Origin: Petrosia ficiformis
Lineage: Eukaryota; Porifera; Demospongiae; Haplosclerida; Petrosiidae
Length of the DNA: 64,000 nt
Assembly: GCA_947044365.1 (NCBI GenBank)
Contig: OX345641.1
Coordinates: 3,137,460 to 3,201,459, forward strand
Direction: 5' to 3'
Within the stretch, counting starts at the first letter, position 1; every line of letters starts with the position of its first letter. Both the position numbers and the translations under genes were made by a program. A model generated the notes under the pieces. It had not been told where the DNA came from. It saw nothing but the letters and a program-made list of their open reading frames with translations, and did no database searches. Shown here piece after piece: positions 9,959-20,438 of this stretch.

Positions 9959-12900
9959 CTAATCATCATCATCTGAATCATCTGGATCATGATAATTATC
10001 CCTAATAGATATTGACATGATATCTCTAATTTCTCTCTTCTTCCATGGATTCTCTTCAATGTCTGTTTTAACAGCTCCGATATCTGACAGCTTCCACTCC
10101 AATTCTAATCATACAAAAGAGTACACAAGTAATGGAAAGTCGGCAAAGTACAATTTTGTTATATACTAACTTTGCCATGATACAGAAATTTTCTAGGTGA
10201 TGTGTCATGGCATACACATATTTTATGACATCACCATTAAAATTAATACATGTACATTACAGTACATATACATGTACATGTATGACTGAAGACTAGTTCA
10301 CAATGTGACATTAAGCCTGTGTTGCATACAAGCATCACAGCGTTTGTGTCTGTTCAGTTCATAATAATTGTTAAGTAAATGTGGACTAATTAATAATTTA
10401 CTAATAAACACCAACCACACCCTCAAATTCATATTGTTTCACAAGTAGGTTCATGTGGGTGCTAGATTGCGATTGGTCAAATGCTATGCTGTTGACGGTG
10501 GAATAGAATTCAAGGCTGTTTAAGTGTTGTTCTGTCACGTTGTGTGAACACAGGACGTTCACAAATAACGGTAGGCGACACAATGTTGCACAACACAGCC
10601 CCACTGTCATATTGTTGTGAACAAGCCTTAACATTCATAAGTAGTTCCACTATACCTTCAAGAGTTACACTCATTCCTCCAAACTCAAAAGGTCCTACGA
10701 GTTGACCCTTGAGATCTCCTTCAAAATATACGAAAATAGTCGGAAGGTTCTTATCAGGATAATTAGGAATACAAGTAGTTGAGATACTGTTTAGAAATTT
10801 CGTTGTTGGATACTTCACTGCTAACTGATACAAGTGTTGATTTATTAATGAGCATAGTGGTATACCAGATTTGTATAAATGTAGCACTACCCATACTCCA
10901 TCACCAGCCTTGTTCACTTCATCAACATAGTCTATAGCACTGATTTCTCTTACAGATCCATACTTGGCCTTTTTTTGTATGGCCATAAGCTCTGCCATTC
11001 GTTGTTGCCTACAAAAAAGTAATAATTTATCAAATGATTGTCATGAGTATGTCATTGGAGCAAAATAATAGGAAATAATTCCCTAGTACCTACTAATACT
11101 CTTAAGATGGTGGAGAAAAGAGCCTGGATTCATCTGTTTGCACATGCACTAATTAACTTATATCTGGGATATCTGTTTACTAATTATTGTAGTCTTTCTG
11201 TTTCAGTTTAGCTGAAAATACATGTACAGTACAAGTCAATAAAAAGTCACCACACAGTACATTAATTACTAAGTAGTTTCATTTCCACACTACAGTAGTT
11301 CAACAGTAGTTTTGACAGTAATTGGTATACTTGTCAATTATACACCACAGTAGTAATCACTCTACTATATTCACTAAGGTAATTACTGTTACTGTATGGT
11401 GACTTTTTATTGACATATACTGTACATTAGGTAGTATAAACAATATGACTATAGTTTCAATCAAGCAGTCTCTGTTTCTGTACAGTACCTTGGAACTCCT
11501 GATCTTGTTTCAAACCAGGAGCAGTTCTTGGCCGTATCATTGTGTAATACAAACAGACACACCTTTAGTGACCACGTGTTGTAAATTATCACATGTACAA
11601 ACAGTTGAATCCAGGCTCTTTTTCTCTGCCATCTTAACAGCCTGGGTATGAGGCTAAATTACCTGTATTCTAATAGAATCCTTTCATCAGCTTCATCCTC
11701 CATTTCCTCTAGTTCATCTAATGTCATGTCTTCAATAGGTTTAGTGGATATACCATCTTCGCCACCATCAATTCTTTCTTTAACAACATTTTCAACTAAC
11801 TACATGTGGATAGAATGGAAGTTGGTACATATAACAATACTGAAAATATAATTATGCTAGTGTTGTTAACTTAGTTGCTGTTATAATATACCTAGTTTGT
11901 ATTTTAGTTATCTACAATAATGTTCGTTATAGGTCAAATTCAATATTAGTTATAATTATCAAATTCAATATTATATGAGTAGTTACATGTATTGCGGTAT
12001 TTTGGAAATGAAACTCTTTATGCCGTATGAAAGCATTTTAGTTAGACTATCAACATGTAGGATTGTCTTAGGTATCCCAAGATACCTGAAATTTCTGTGC
12101 TCCCTTCAACAGGAATTGTATGGGATATCCCCAGTACTATGGAAACAGCCAGTCATGCAGGACATTGTCTATAGTGAATGTCCAGTAAATTGAAACTGAA
12201 CTGTATACAAAGTATATGGGGAGCAGGACAAGAGTGGTGAAAATAGGTCAAAATGTCCAGTAGTTGGCTAATATTTCAACACCCCTGGATATCCCAAAAT
12301 ATTTCATATTTGGCAGGTGATGATTAGTAATCTAGGATCAAAGGATTTCTACTACTTGTGTGGAATTGTCTTAGCTATCATTAGCCTGAAGACCACACCC
12401 TATCCTGCACACAAAATGGCGGTTAAGCGGGAAGGGCATGGTATCAACTGGCAAAGGTCATATTCTTGTTCATGATTTCATGGACAATGAATAATTCATA
12501 TGCTTAACTGCCATTTTGCGTGCGGGATAGGGTGTGGTCTTCAGGCTAAGGTATCATACGATGGAAACAATGACAACACGAATTATAATTATTACAACAG
12601 AATCAGTTTTCTACATTTAGTCATCCATAAACGCTGAATTTCTGTTTATAACTATGAATTCAGTGATGAAAGGGTGAGTTATGTGTTAATTGACACAGAT
12701 TGAATCTCAACCTTAATTAATGAATCACAAAATTGTTGATTTGGTTCTCTCCCTTTCACTATAAAATGACCGAATCTACAAGACGGCTTTTGAATGTACC
12801 AGCATGTGGCTAGTGTATGAATACTTGTCAACCAAACTGACTATTATTTTACAAGTTCTACCATTTAAACACTTTAATCAAACTAATCATTTAAATTAAT

Positions 12901-13099
12901 GTTGTGATAGCTACAACTTGATTATTATATCATTTATATATATATATATATATATACATTTTTGTAATTCTAGTTCTACGTAATTATAACTCACTTGTAC
13001 AACAGTGTCTTCATCAACTTCTAATTCTTTCTTAGGTGGTAAAATCCCTTTAGCTCTTAATACATCATTCCATTCTGTATCTTCATTTGGGTTCTGCAT
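9959..13099 (-). CDS. PDCL3: Phosducin-like protein 3 (thioredoxin-fold chaperone cofactor)
   Basis: Four exons give a 246-aa protein: 13099-12995, 11799-11663, 11008-10656 and 10104-9959, all with GT-AG borders and matching phases (0, 2, 1). The start is [20 protein letters not shown], the usual N-terminal signature of PDCL3/VIAF (human 239 aa). Next come the acidic helical segment ([20 protein letters not shown]), the thioredoxin-like domain with [14 protein letters not shown], the block [20 protein letters not shown] and [20 protein letters not shown], and an acidic DDSDDDD tail. The family binds the CCT/TRiC chaperonin and helps fold actin, tubulin and signalling clients in the cytosol. 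It starts 334 bp from the divergent RNF217-like gene. An upstream in-frame GTG is ignored in favour of the conserved ATG. Confidence 0.93.
11222..11427. mobile_element. Inverted-repeat MITE in PDCL3 intron
   Basis: Left end TGTACAGTACAAGTCAATAA continues aaagtcaccacacagta. The right end is its near complement (tactgtatggtgactttttattgac... tgtaca). The arms are about 35 bp and the element is about 205 bp. A half copy, with acagtacatgttaataaaaagtcat, occurs at about 30640-30700. Confidence 0.6.
12060..12310. repeat. Dispersed repeat family D1, copy 2
   Basis: Shares gtatggaaacagccagtcat and the tail with agtatatggggagcaggaca. The latter is inverted at 32640-32680 (gtcctgctacccatatact). It lies inside PDCL3 intron 1. 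Confidence 0.6.
12382..12550. mobile_element. Foldback MITE with about 47-bp arms
   Basis: The left arm begins TTAGCCTGAAGACCACACCC and continues to gcggttaag. The right arm is its complement with three or four differences, ending gtggtcttcaggctaa. The total is about 168 bp, non-coding, inside PDCL3 intron 1. The superfamily is unclear. Confidence 0.7.
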
Positions 13100-13433
13100 A
13101 TTCACAGTCACTGTATGTTATCTCCTCCCACAACCACGCCCACCAAACCAAACTTTCATTTGCCCTTGGGGGAATTTTCCCTTTTAATTATTTTGCCACG
13201 TCATATTGAAATACGACAAACAACAATTCGCACAATTACAATCTGTGTTTGCATGTAAGGATGATGTTTGTTATGTTGTTACTATTTTTAGTAACAACAC
13301 GGTATATCTGGAATAAAATAATAATGTCGTCATTGAAATCACTTTCTAATTTTAGCGGAAGTGCTAAATTTAGAACACGTCTATATAACCAACGACATTA
13401 CAATAATGTGTAACAGAAAAGATCACTGCAAAC
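13100..13433. promoter_or_regulatory. Bidirectional promoter between PDCL3 and the RNF217-like gene
   Basis: The 334 bp between two divergent start codons must include both 5' UTRs and promoters. It holds the near-palindrome GGGGGAATTTTCCC at 13168-13181, which fits an 11-bp Rel/NF-kB-type site (GGGAATTTTCC), and CCACGTCA at 13196-13203, a CRE-like half site. These are motif matches by eye only. Confidence 0.5.
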
Positions 13434-14726
13434 ATGGCTGTGGTAGTAGATTTACAACAAGATATGCTACCATTCAGAGCAATACAGAGATCAGCAAGTG
13501 AAAATAATATCACTTTAACAATTGGAAAAGACGAGCAGACTATAGATGGAGATGAAGACTCAGGGAGATGGTCTCTTGCGACAGATCTTCCAGGTGCAGA
13601 TCTTTCAGAAAGAGAGTTTCTGGAAGAGTTTTCAGAATATCCTACCCCGGAGTCTAGTCGTATACCTATTGATTTACTTCACATTACAGATATTCTTGAT
13701 CTTGAGGAACATAATGATCTCTTCGTTATGAATGAAGATGGTATGCTTGTTCTACCACCATCTACAATGCCTATCTCCTTAACAAAAAAGCAGAAAAGAA
13801 AGAAAAGGAGACGGCGACAATCTTCCCCAGTGTCTGACGAACTTGAAGAGAATAAAGAATGCAGTGTATGTTTAAGTACAATTAGACGGCAATCTCTCTT
13901 AGCCAAACCTTGCAGTTGTAAAATTGATATTTGCAAGACATGTATGTCATCCATTGTGAATCTTAACATCAATGAGGGTCATCCATACATGCCATGTCCT
14001 AATCCAGAATGTAGTAAACCACTTAAAAGAGAAGTCATAATTGAGTACGTTGAAAATAACGAGGTACTTAACAAGTACGAAAGATTTCGACTCAATTTTG
14101 AAGGAGATGGTAAAAAGAAAACTTGTCCCTACTGCTGTATTATCACAGAACGTGATCTTCCTCAATTTATTCCAAAAAGAAATGGAGAGCTTACTCCAGA
14201 AGAGTATCATCTAACATGTGAGGCGTGTTCATTCCAATGGTGCTTCAATTGTCATTCTCCATGGCATGAAGATGTTTCTTGCAGGGCATATAGAGCTGGT
14301 GATAAACAGTTTGTAAAATGGACAAAAGGAAGAAATGCTGGGTATACACCAAACTGCCAAACTTGTCCAAAATGCAAAGTGTATATTGAGAGATCAACAG
14401 GCTGCGACAGCATGACATGTAATCAGTGCCATACAAACTTTTGTTATAAATGTGGTAACAAATTTACATCCTTTCCTGGGCTAGGGGATCACAACATAAA
14501 ACTTAGCGTTTTAGGATGTCCTTATAATTATCAACAAGATAGTCCAGTTAAGAGAAAGCTCATTAGAGGTGGTTTTCTATTTACAAGGGCTGCAGCTCTT
14601 ACCGGTTATCCAATTCTTCTTATCGGAGGATGTGTCGTCATTGGTGCAATTGTTGTTGTAGGCGTACCTATAATAGGTGGTGTTATAGCATACAAAGCTA
14701 TCAGACGAAGACGTCGTGGTTGGTAA
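13434..14726 (+). CDS. RBR-type E3 ubiquitin ligase, RNF217-like (paralogue A), intronless
   Basis: This 430-aa single-exon frame has the RING1-IBR-RING2 layout. RING1 spans about 143-193 (CSVC, CKTC, CPNPEC). The IBR domain spans about 231-283 (CPYC, CEAC, CFNC, PWHEDVSC). RING2 spans about 311-362 with CPKCKVYIERSTGCDSMTCN; Cys324 aligns with the catalytic cysteine that carries the thioester intermediate in RBR ligases. A hydrophobic, Gly/Val-rich segment at about 391-420 is a likely membrane anchor ending in RRRRRGW. The order IBR-RING2-GCPYNY-hydrophobic tail is that of RNF217 and matches better than RNF144 or RNF19. The N-terminal 140 residues are acidic with a basic KKQKRKKRRRR stretch (118-128) and a DSGRWS motif (42-47) shared with paralogue B. 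Inferred role: membrane-anchored ubiquitin transfer; substrates are unknown. Confidence 0.92.
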   Translation: MAVVVDLQQDMLPFRAIQRSASENNITLTIGKDEQTIDGDEDSGRWSLATDLPGADLSEREFLEEFSEYPTPESSRIPIDLLHITDILDLEEHNDLFVMNEDGMLVLPPSTMPISLTKKQKRKKRRRRQSSPVSDELEENKECSVCLSTIRRQSLLAKPCSCKIDICKTCMSSIVNLNINEGHPYMPCPNPECSKPLKREVIIEYVENNEVLNKYERFRLNFEGDGKKKTCPYCCIITERDLPQFIPKRNGELTPEEYHLTCEACSFQWCFNCHSPWHEDVSCRAYRAGDKQFVKWTKGRNAGYTPNCQTCPKCKVYIERSTGCDSMTCNQCHTNFCYKCGNKFTSFPGLGDHNIKLSVLGCPYNYQQDSPVKRKLIRGGFLFTRAAALTGYPILLIGGCVVIGAIVVVGVPIIGGVIAYKAIRRRRRGW

Positions 14727-15594
14727 CCATATTGTAATATATTTATTATTAAACTTTTTTCTATTTCCACAAAACCATACAAATTGTCTTGTGACCATTT
14801 TTATTTATAAACAATAATAATTTCTGTTTTATTCTATACATTTTCATACATGTTTGTTATAATCATGATGTTTTTGATTTTTATAATACAAATTATTTGA
14901 ACACTATATCACATGTACATTATTATAACATAATGAAACAGTAATAATTATTTACCTCCAGAGATGCACGTTTCATAGATTGTTTGATCTTTTTATGTAT
15001 GTTGAGTCAACATACATAATTGAAGTTGAGTTTACAGTGCATGAATTGTTGATAAACAGGCTATAAGTCCACATAAATGAGTCTTGACACAGTCACTTGG
15101 ATATATACAATATCAGCCTGACTTATATTTGGGCACCCTTGCTTCCTGTACACTTGTTAAGTAACTGCAGGCTAGGTTCAGAGTTCACATAAGATAAGGA
15201 TATTACTTGAAGTACACATGCAGCAGAATTCACAGGTGTTTACAAATTGTGTGAGTGTGAATAATATATCTACTGATTGGATGTAGTTTCAGTATGTCAC
15301 AGTGTAGCTAATTGACACTGTGTATTTGATTTTTAAATATATGTCTCAGATACAACGTCTGAGACAGACATTAATTTTAGTAGAAAATACGTACATAGTA
15401 TTGATATTATCAATTGAAGTATGTTCCACTCCTAATTAGTCTGTGAATGTGGATGTAGGACTGCTGTTACAATTGGCAAACAAAAATGGAGGAGGCAAAC
15501 GCGGCATAACTCAATGAAACAATAACTAATTATGAGAAGTTTCAGAAACTCAACTTTAACTATCTCTCCTTACTGTGACATACTGTCCACACTA
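14727..15594. other. Intergenic region between the RBR paralogues, left part
   Basis: 3' flank of paralogue A with an ATTAAA at about 14748. The rest is AT-rich with no exon I can support. Confidence 0.4.
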
Positions 15595-15750
15595 CAGTCT
15601 GTTCACATTCACAATATCCTCAAAATTATGATGTGATGACTTTATATGTAATATAGTGTATAGTTTAATGTCATAAGGTTATAAGCACATGATTATACTG
15701 TAACTAAATAATGAAGCAATGGATTGAAATGTGACATAAAGTAACGTGAC
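15595..15750. mobile_element. Family R1 copy (3'-truncated)
   Basis: Begins gtctgttcacattcacaata and contains gtgatgactttatatgtaat and gaagcaatggattgaaatgt. It lacks the right terminus present in the copies at 40391 and 26957. Confidence 0.65.
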
Positions 15751-15756
15751 AGCACC

Positions 15757-15901
15757 TTAGTCTCACAAGCCAGACCCATATTACTTTCTTGTAGTATGGT
15801 TCTGGCTAGTCTCGCAAGCCAGACTTCTCCCCTTTTTGAGATTGAACTCAAAAAGGGGAGGAGTCTGGCTCACGAGACTAGGTTCTGGCCCACAAGACTA
15901 A
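15757..15901. mobile_element. Foldback element with nested palindromes
   Basis: The inner palindrome is 15806-15881: ctagtctcgcaagccagact then tctcccctttttgag, a 4-base loop, and the complement. An outer, looser pair (tagtctcacaagccagacc / ggttctggcccacaagacta) surrounds it. A scrap of the same family (ggtctggctacgcgagacta) sits at 45371 in the GH38-like pseudogene, so this is a dispersed element. Confidence 0.75.
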
Positions 15902-16065
15902 CAGCATTTATGGTGATAGGAATTAAACCCACGGTAGCTATTCCCTACAACAAGCAGCAAAAATAGGAAGATTAAAATAATTATGGACAAACAATGAGTG
16001 AATGATTTATCATATTCCTCATTTGGAATTAACACTCTATGAATAGTAATAGCAATTACATCATT

Positions 16066-16093
16066 CTATTTTTAGCTCGTATGCTAAAAATAG
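16066..16093. promoter_or_regulatory. Inverted pair of MEF2-type sites upstream of RBR paralogue B
   Basis: CTATTTTTAG at 16066-16075 and CTAAAAATAG at 16084-16093 both fit the MADS-box MEF2 consensus YTAWWWWTAR exactly. They form a palindrome about 80 bp before the start codon of the next gene. Binding is inferred from the motif alone. Confidence 0.45.
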
Positions 16094-16173
16094 GGATTCT
16101 GGTAGTACAAAAGCGGTCGCGCGTTGAATAATGAATCAAGATACACTTTTATATACTTTTTAAAAACGAAACG

Positions 16174-17517
16174 ATGGTGGACACACTAGAAGTAGTAGTT
16201 CAGATTGAAAATGTCATAGACCAGAAGCTCGCTGATATTGAGCCCGAACTAGTTGGTCGCGAGAAAGATTCTGGCCATTGGTCTGAAGAATATGCTCTCT
16301 GTGACGACAAAGACAAGTCAAAAGATGACTTATACAACTCTCAAGAGACGGTCAGTTCCCAATCCCCGACGTTAGATGCTGTCGAAAACGAGAATAGAAT
16401 ACCGACACCACCTCCTCTGCCGCCAATCCCTCCTCTCCCAAGCAAGGTGGTATTAAGAACGAAGAGCAGTTCGCTGGATGGCATAGTACAACTGTTTGCT
16501 GTAGAAGAAGTTGATAGCACTGAAGGATATATTGTACCATCCCGTTTGACTTCATCTGCTACAGACATTCAAGTTGAGGAGCTCGAAGACAGGACAGACG
16601 AATGTATAGTGTGTTATGAACGTAATGTGGTGACTGAATATGATGAGTGGGATTACAACTTTTGGACAGAAATACATCACAGGATTTCTTCTCATATCAA
16701 TCTACCATGCTGTAATCGACTCGTCTGTAAAGATTGCCTACATGCAATCATAACCATGACTGTCGGAGAGGGACGTATACAGATCTCTTGTCCCCACCCG
16801 GAATGTGGAAAACCATTTGCAAAAGAATACGTTCTTCAACATATTGATAACGATACAAAGCTAAAATATGAGCGATTTCTTGTTGACATTGAAAATGATG
16901 GCAAAAAGAAAACTTGTCCAAATTGCTGTCATATCACAGAACACCAGTTACCCAGAGTGAAACGTTTGAAAGAAGAGGACATCAAGATAAAGTGCACAGT
17001 GTGTGAGCATGATTGGTGCTATCGTTGCCATGCCCCATGGCACAAGGACATATCATGCCGACAATTTCAAAAAGGTAACAAAGAGTTTAAAAAATGGTCA
17101 AACACTAAAGATCTCCATGGTGTTGCAAATTGCCAGAAATGTCCCCTGTGTCGAGTGTATATACAGCGGTCAACCGGATGTAATCATATGCAGTGTAATA
17201 GGTGTGACACTGACTTCTGTTACTACTGTGGTGGAAGATTCTGGGAGCTTGGTATCATTGAACACGACTCTACTTTGAACGTTTGGGGATGTCCTGAAAA
17301 TTATCACAAGGATGAACCGGTATTCAGAAATTTTATCCGGTGGGGTTATTTAACGGCAAAGATCTCTTATTTAGTGGCCTATCCTCCAGTGTTCATTGGT
17401 GCATGTGGACTATTGGCAATAGGTGCTGGTATTGCTCTACCAATCTACGGAGGATTTAAACTGTATAGTTTTGCAAAATACAAGAAACAAGTTAATCGTA
17501 ATAAGAGAAGAGTTTGA
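16174..17517 (+). CDS. RBR-type E3 ubiquitin ligase, RNF217-like (paralogue B), intronless
   Basis: A 447-aa single exon with the same architecture as paralogue A. RING1 is at about 144-211, with an insertion between its second and third metal ligands (residues 148-178). The IBR domain is at about 248-295. RING2 is at about 323-373 with CPLCRVYIQRSTGCNHMQCN, and Cys336 is the predicted catalytic residue. A C-terminal hydrophobic segment (about 400-430) is followed by a basic tail. The N-terminal region keeps DSGHWS (32-37) and adds a proline-rich stretch PTPPPLPPIPPLPS (77-90) that could bind SH3, WW or EVH1 domains. The start ATG is the first in frame. It probably arose by tandem duplication with paralogue A; both lack introns, so an older retrocopy origin is possible. 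It converges on SNRNP48, with stop codons 184 bp apart. Confidence 0.92.
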   Translation: MVDTLEVVVQIENVIDQKLADIEPELVGREKDSGHWSEEYALCDDKDKSKDDLYNSQETVSSQSPTLDAVENENRIPTPPPLPPIPPLPSKVVLRTKSSSLDGIVQLFAVEEVDSTEGYIVPSRLTSSATDIQVEELEDRTDECIVCYERNVVTEYDEWDYNFWTEIHHRISSHINLPCCNRLVCKDCLHAIITMTVGEGRIQISCPHPECGKPFAKEYVLQHIDNDTKLKYERFLVDIENDGKKKTCPNCCHITEHQLPRVKRLKEEDIKIKCTVCEHDWCYRCHAPWHKDISCRQFQKGNKEFKKWSNTKDLHGVANCQKCPLCRVYIQRSTGCNHMQCNRCDTDFCYYCGGRFWELGIIEHDSTLNVWGCPENYHKDEPVFRNFIRWGYLTAKISYLVAYPPVFIGACGLLAIGAGIALPIYGGFKLYSFAKYKKQVNRNKRRV

Positions 17518-17701
17518 TCTCTGAACTTCAAATTAGTGTTGTTATTACTGTATGCACTTCCTGTATCATGTTTGTTATTATACCATACACTATTAAACAT
17601 TTATTCATTTTCAACTTTCCTTATTGATATATGATATACAATAATAATAATTGTTAAACTCAATAACTAATGATTGGTCACCAACACTGGGATATTAAAC
17701 A

Positions 17702-19429
17702 CTAAGACTTATCATGATGTTTGTGTTTAGATTTGTGTTTATGTTTTCGCTTAACATCTTCATCCTTTGATCGTGATCTTGATCGGGACCGCGATCGCCG
17801 ATCATGTGATTTTTTATGACGATCATGTGATGTTAATCTTTTATGAGAATCACGAGACCTTGATCTCTTGTGTTTTTTTACACGTGATCTTTCCAATTCT
17901 TTATCTTCTATTTTAGAACGAGACTTTCTCCTCTCTCTACTTTTGGATGGACTATGTGATCTTCTCTCTATAATAGTTTTAGCATGAGGGGAGTAACCTC
18001 TATCTGAGTAATGTCTGCCTTCTCTAGACCATGAAGAGTACTGATTACCTGATGACTCTTCTTCTAGAATTTCTAATTCGTAGATAATAGAAACAAGGAG
18101 AATAAATAATGTGAATAACAATAACCTGTTCATCTGTCTAAATACATTCTTTCAATTAGTCAAAAATGAATATAATGCAAATTATTAATACAATAATACT
18201 ATTAATACACACATATATTATTATGTATATTACGCATAATTATACTAATTATTATGTACATGTAAATTCATTTATAATTGTGTTTATAATTATGTTCCCA
18301 ACTGTATATCAACAACAACATAATTAAAATCCTTATTTAAATAAATGAACCTCATGTAGAGAAATTATACATCCTGATATAATTATAAATACAACTATTA
18401 TTTCCTGATTATGAAGTAATCCCTATACATACATACTTATCATATAACATCCCAATGTCATATTATATATACATGTACATGTATATAACACTAGGGTTTT
18501 ATACAGCAGGGGTGGTAAGGGGGATATCTCACTCCTAGCTTGAGTCCCTCCTCTAGATTTCAGCCCAAATTTATTTCAACTTGCATAAATATCATAACTA
18601 CAAGCCATTTGAGGCCCCAGAAGCAACCTTGGAGAGCCTAATTTTAAAGAAGTGTACCTCACATGATCAATTCTTTCCTCTCCTTAACAAAAAAATCCTG
18701 TATCAAACCCTGCACACTACACTTATACATAGACACATAGACACATGCGACACACACAGAAACACACCAATGCAGACAGAAAGAAAGATAGACACACAAA
18801 CACAAATGCATGGACATACACGGACTGACACATGTAGTGTCATAGAAACATAGAGACATAAACACATACATATAAACACATACATATAAACACAGACATA
18901 CTAACACATACACTCAGACTCATATACAAGCAAAGATCACATATATATAGGTATAATAATAAATAATTGTTATTAATCCACAAATTGAAAATTCAAATAG
19001 AATTCGCTAACGCAGACAGACAGACACAGATACACATGGACTGGCACGTTATAGAAACATAGAGACATAAACACATACATATAAACACATACATATAAAC
19101 ACTCAGACCCATATACAAGCAAAGGTCACAGGCAAAAAGTAAATAACCACAAAGTGAAATTCAAATACAGCTGTTTCATTGTGTACATAGTGATTACTAA
19201 AAACATTCCCCACTAATACACGTGTATACATATATATGTAAATGTATATACATGTACATGTATATGTAAATGTATATACATATACATTTACATATGTGTA
19301 TTACATGTATGTACATGTATATGTAGTTTTACCTTCAACCTTGTGTTCCTTCTCATCTTCATCTTCCTCAAGTCCCAAGGAAGATCTGATTTCTTTCATT
19401 CGTGTTTCAATGATATCATGAAATATCTA

Positions 19430-19462
<33 letters not shown>

Positions 19463-20389
19463 GATTATGTATATATAATACATAATGATCATCACTCAAC
19501 ATTACAATATAATATAGTTGAGTTGTAGACGGTAATCTTCTACCCTCCAAAATACCCTCTATCATTTGGAGCCTAAAGTATACTACACATTATAATAATT
19601 ATAAATATGAAATAGTTCAACAATGATATAATGATGTCAGGTGATTAGTAATGAATGCACACTGGATCACTTAACATTAACATGTACATGTATATACGCT
19701 GAGCATTTAAAGTATAAATTTAACTAAGTGTAATGTTTACACATGTACCATTAACAAAACATGTACATATACATGAAAATTCATGTGCCTAGCATGCTAG
19801 CAATAGGCATAGACAAATACACACAACAAACAAACAAGCAGCCCCACAATGGCGTATAAAATTCATTAAGTACAGCCACAAAGGGCTTAGAAAATATTAA
19901 AGCAGCTACTCTGGCTTAGAAAAATAACAATAACAACCAGCCACAATGGCTTAGAAAAATAGTAATCAGTTTTGTTTCTCTACGTAATATATGTACTGTA
20001 CATGTGTTATTATTCATATGTTATGTAATACAAAATGCAAGCTTGACCTAAGTGCAACAATGACGATATAACAAGGTCTTTTATTACATTCTTCAGTGGG
20101 GTTTATTGAAGCATTTCTGAAAACAGAACGTTTCAGATAGTTCAAGAACCTTCTTGATGCAGCTATTAATAGCAAACCCCAATGAGAAATTAGACAAGTC
20201 AAACCTGTTTGACACTAAATAACAAGTCAAACCTGTTTGGATGTTTTCTTTGTAATATGAACATTCTTTGCACGATAAGATTGTCGTCTTCTCCGATAGT
20301 CTCTCATATCCTTTAAGACCTCAAGATAACTTTTATCATCTTCATTTTCATTATCTTTTTGTTTCTCTACAGAAAATAAATATCTATAT

Positions 20390-20438
<49 letters not shown>

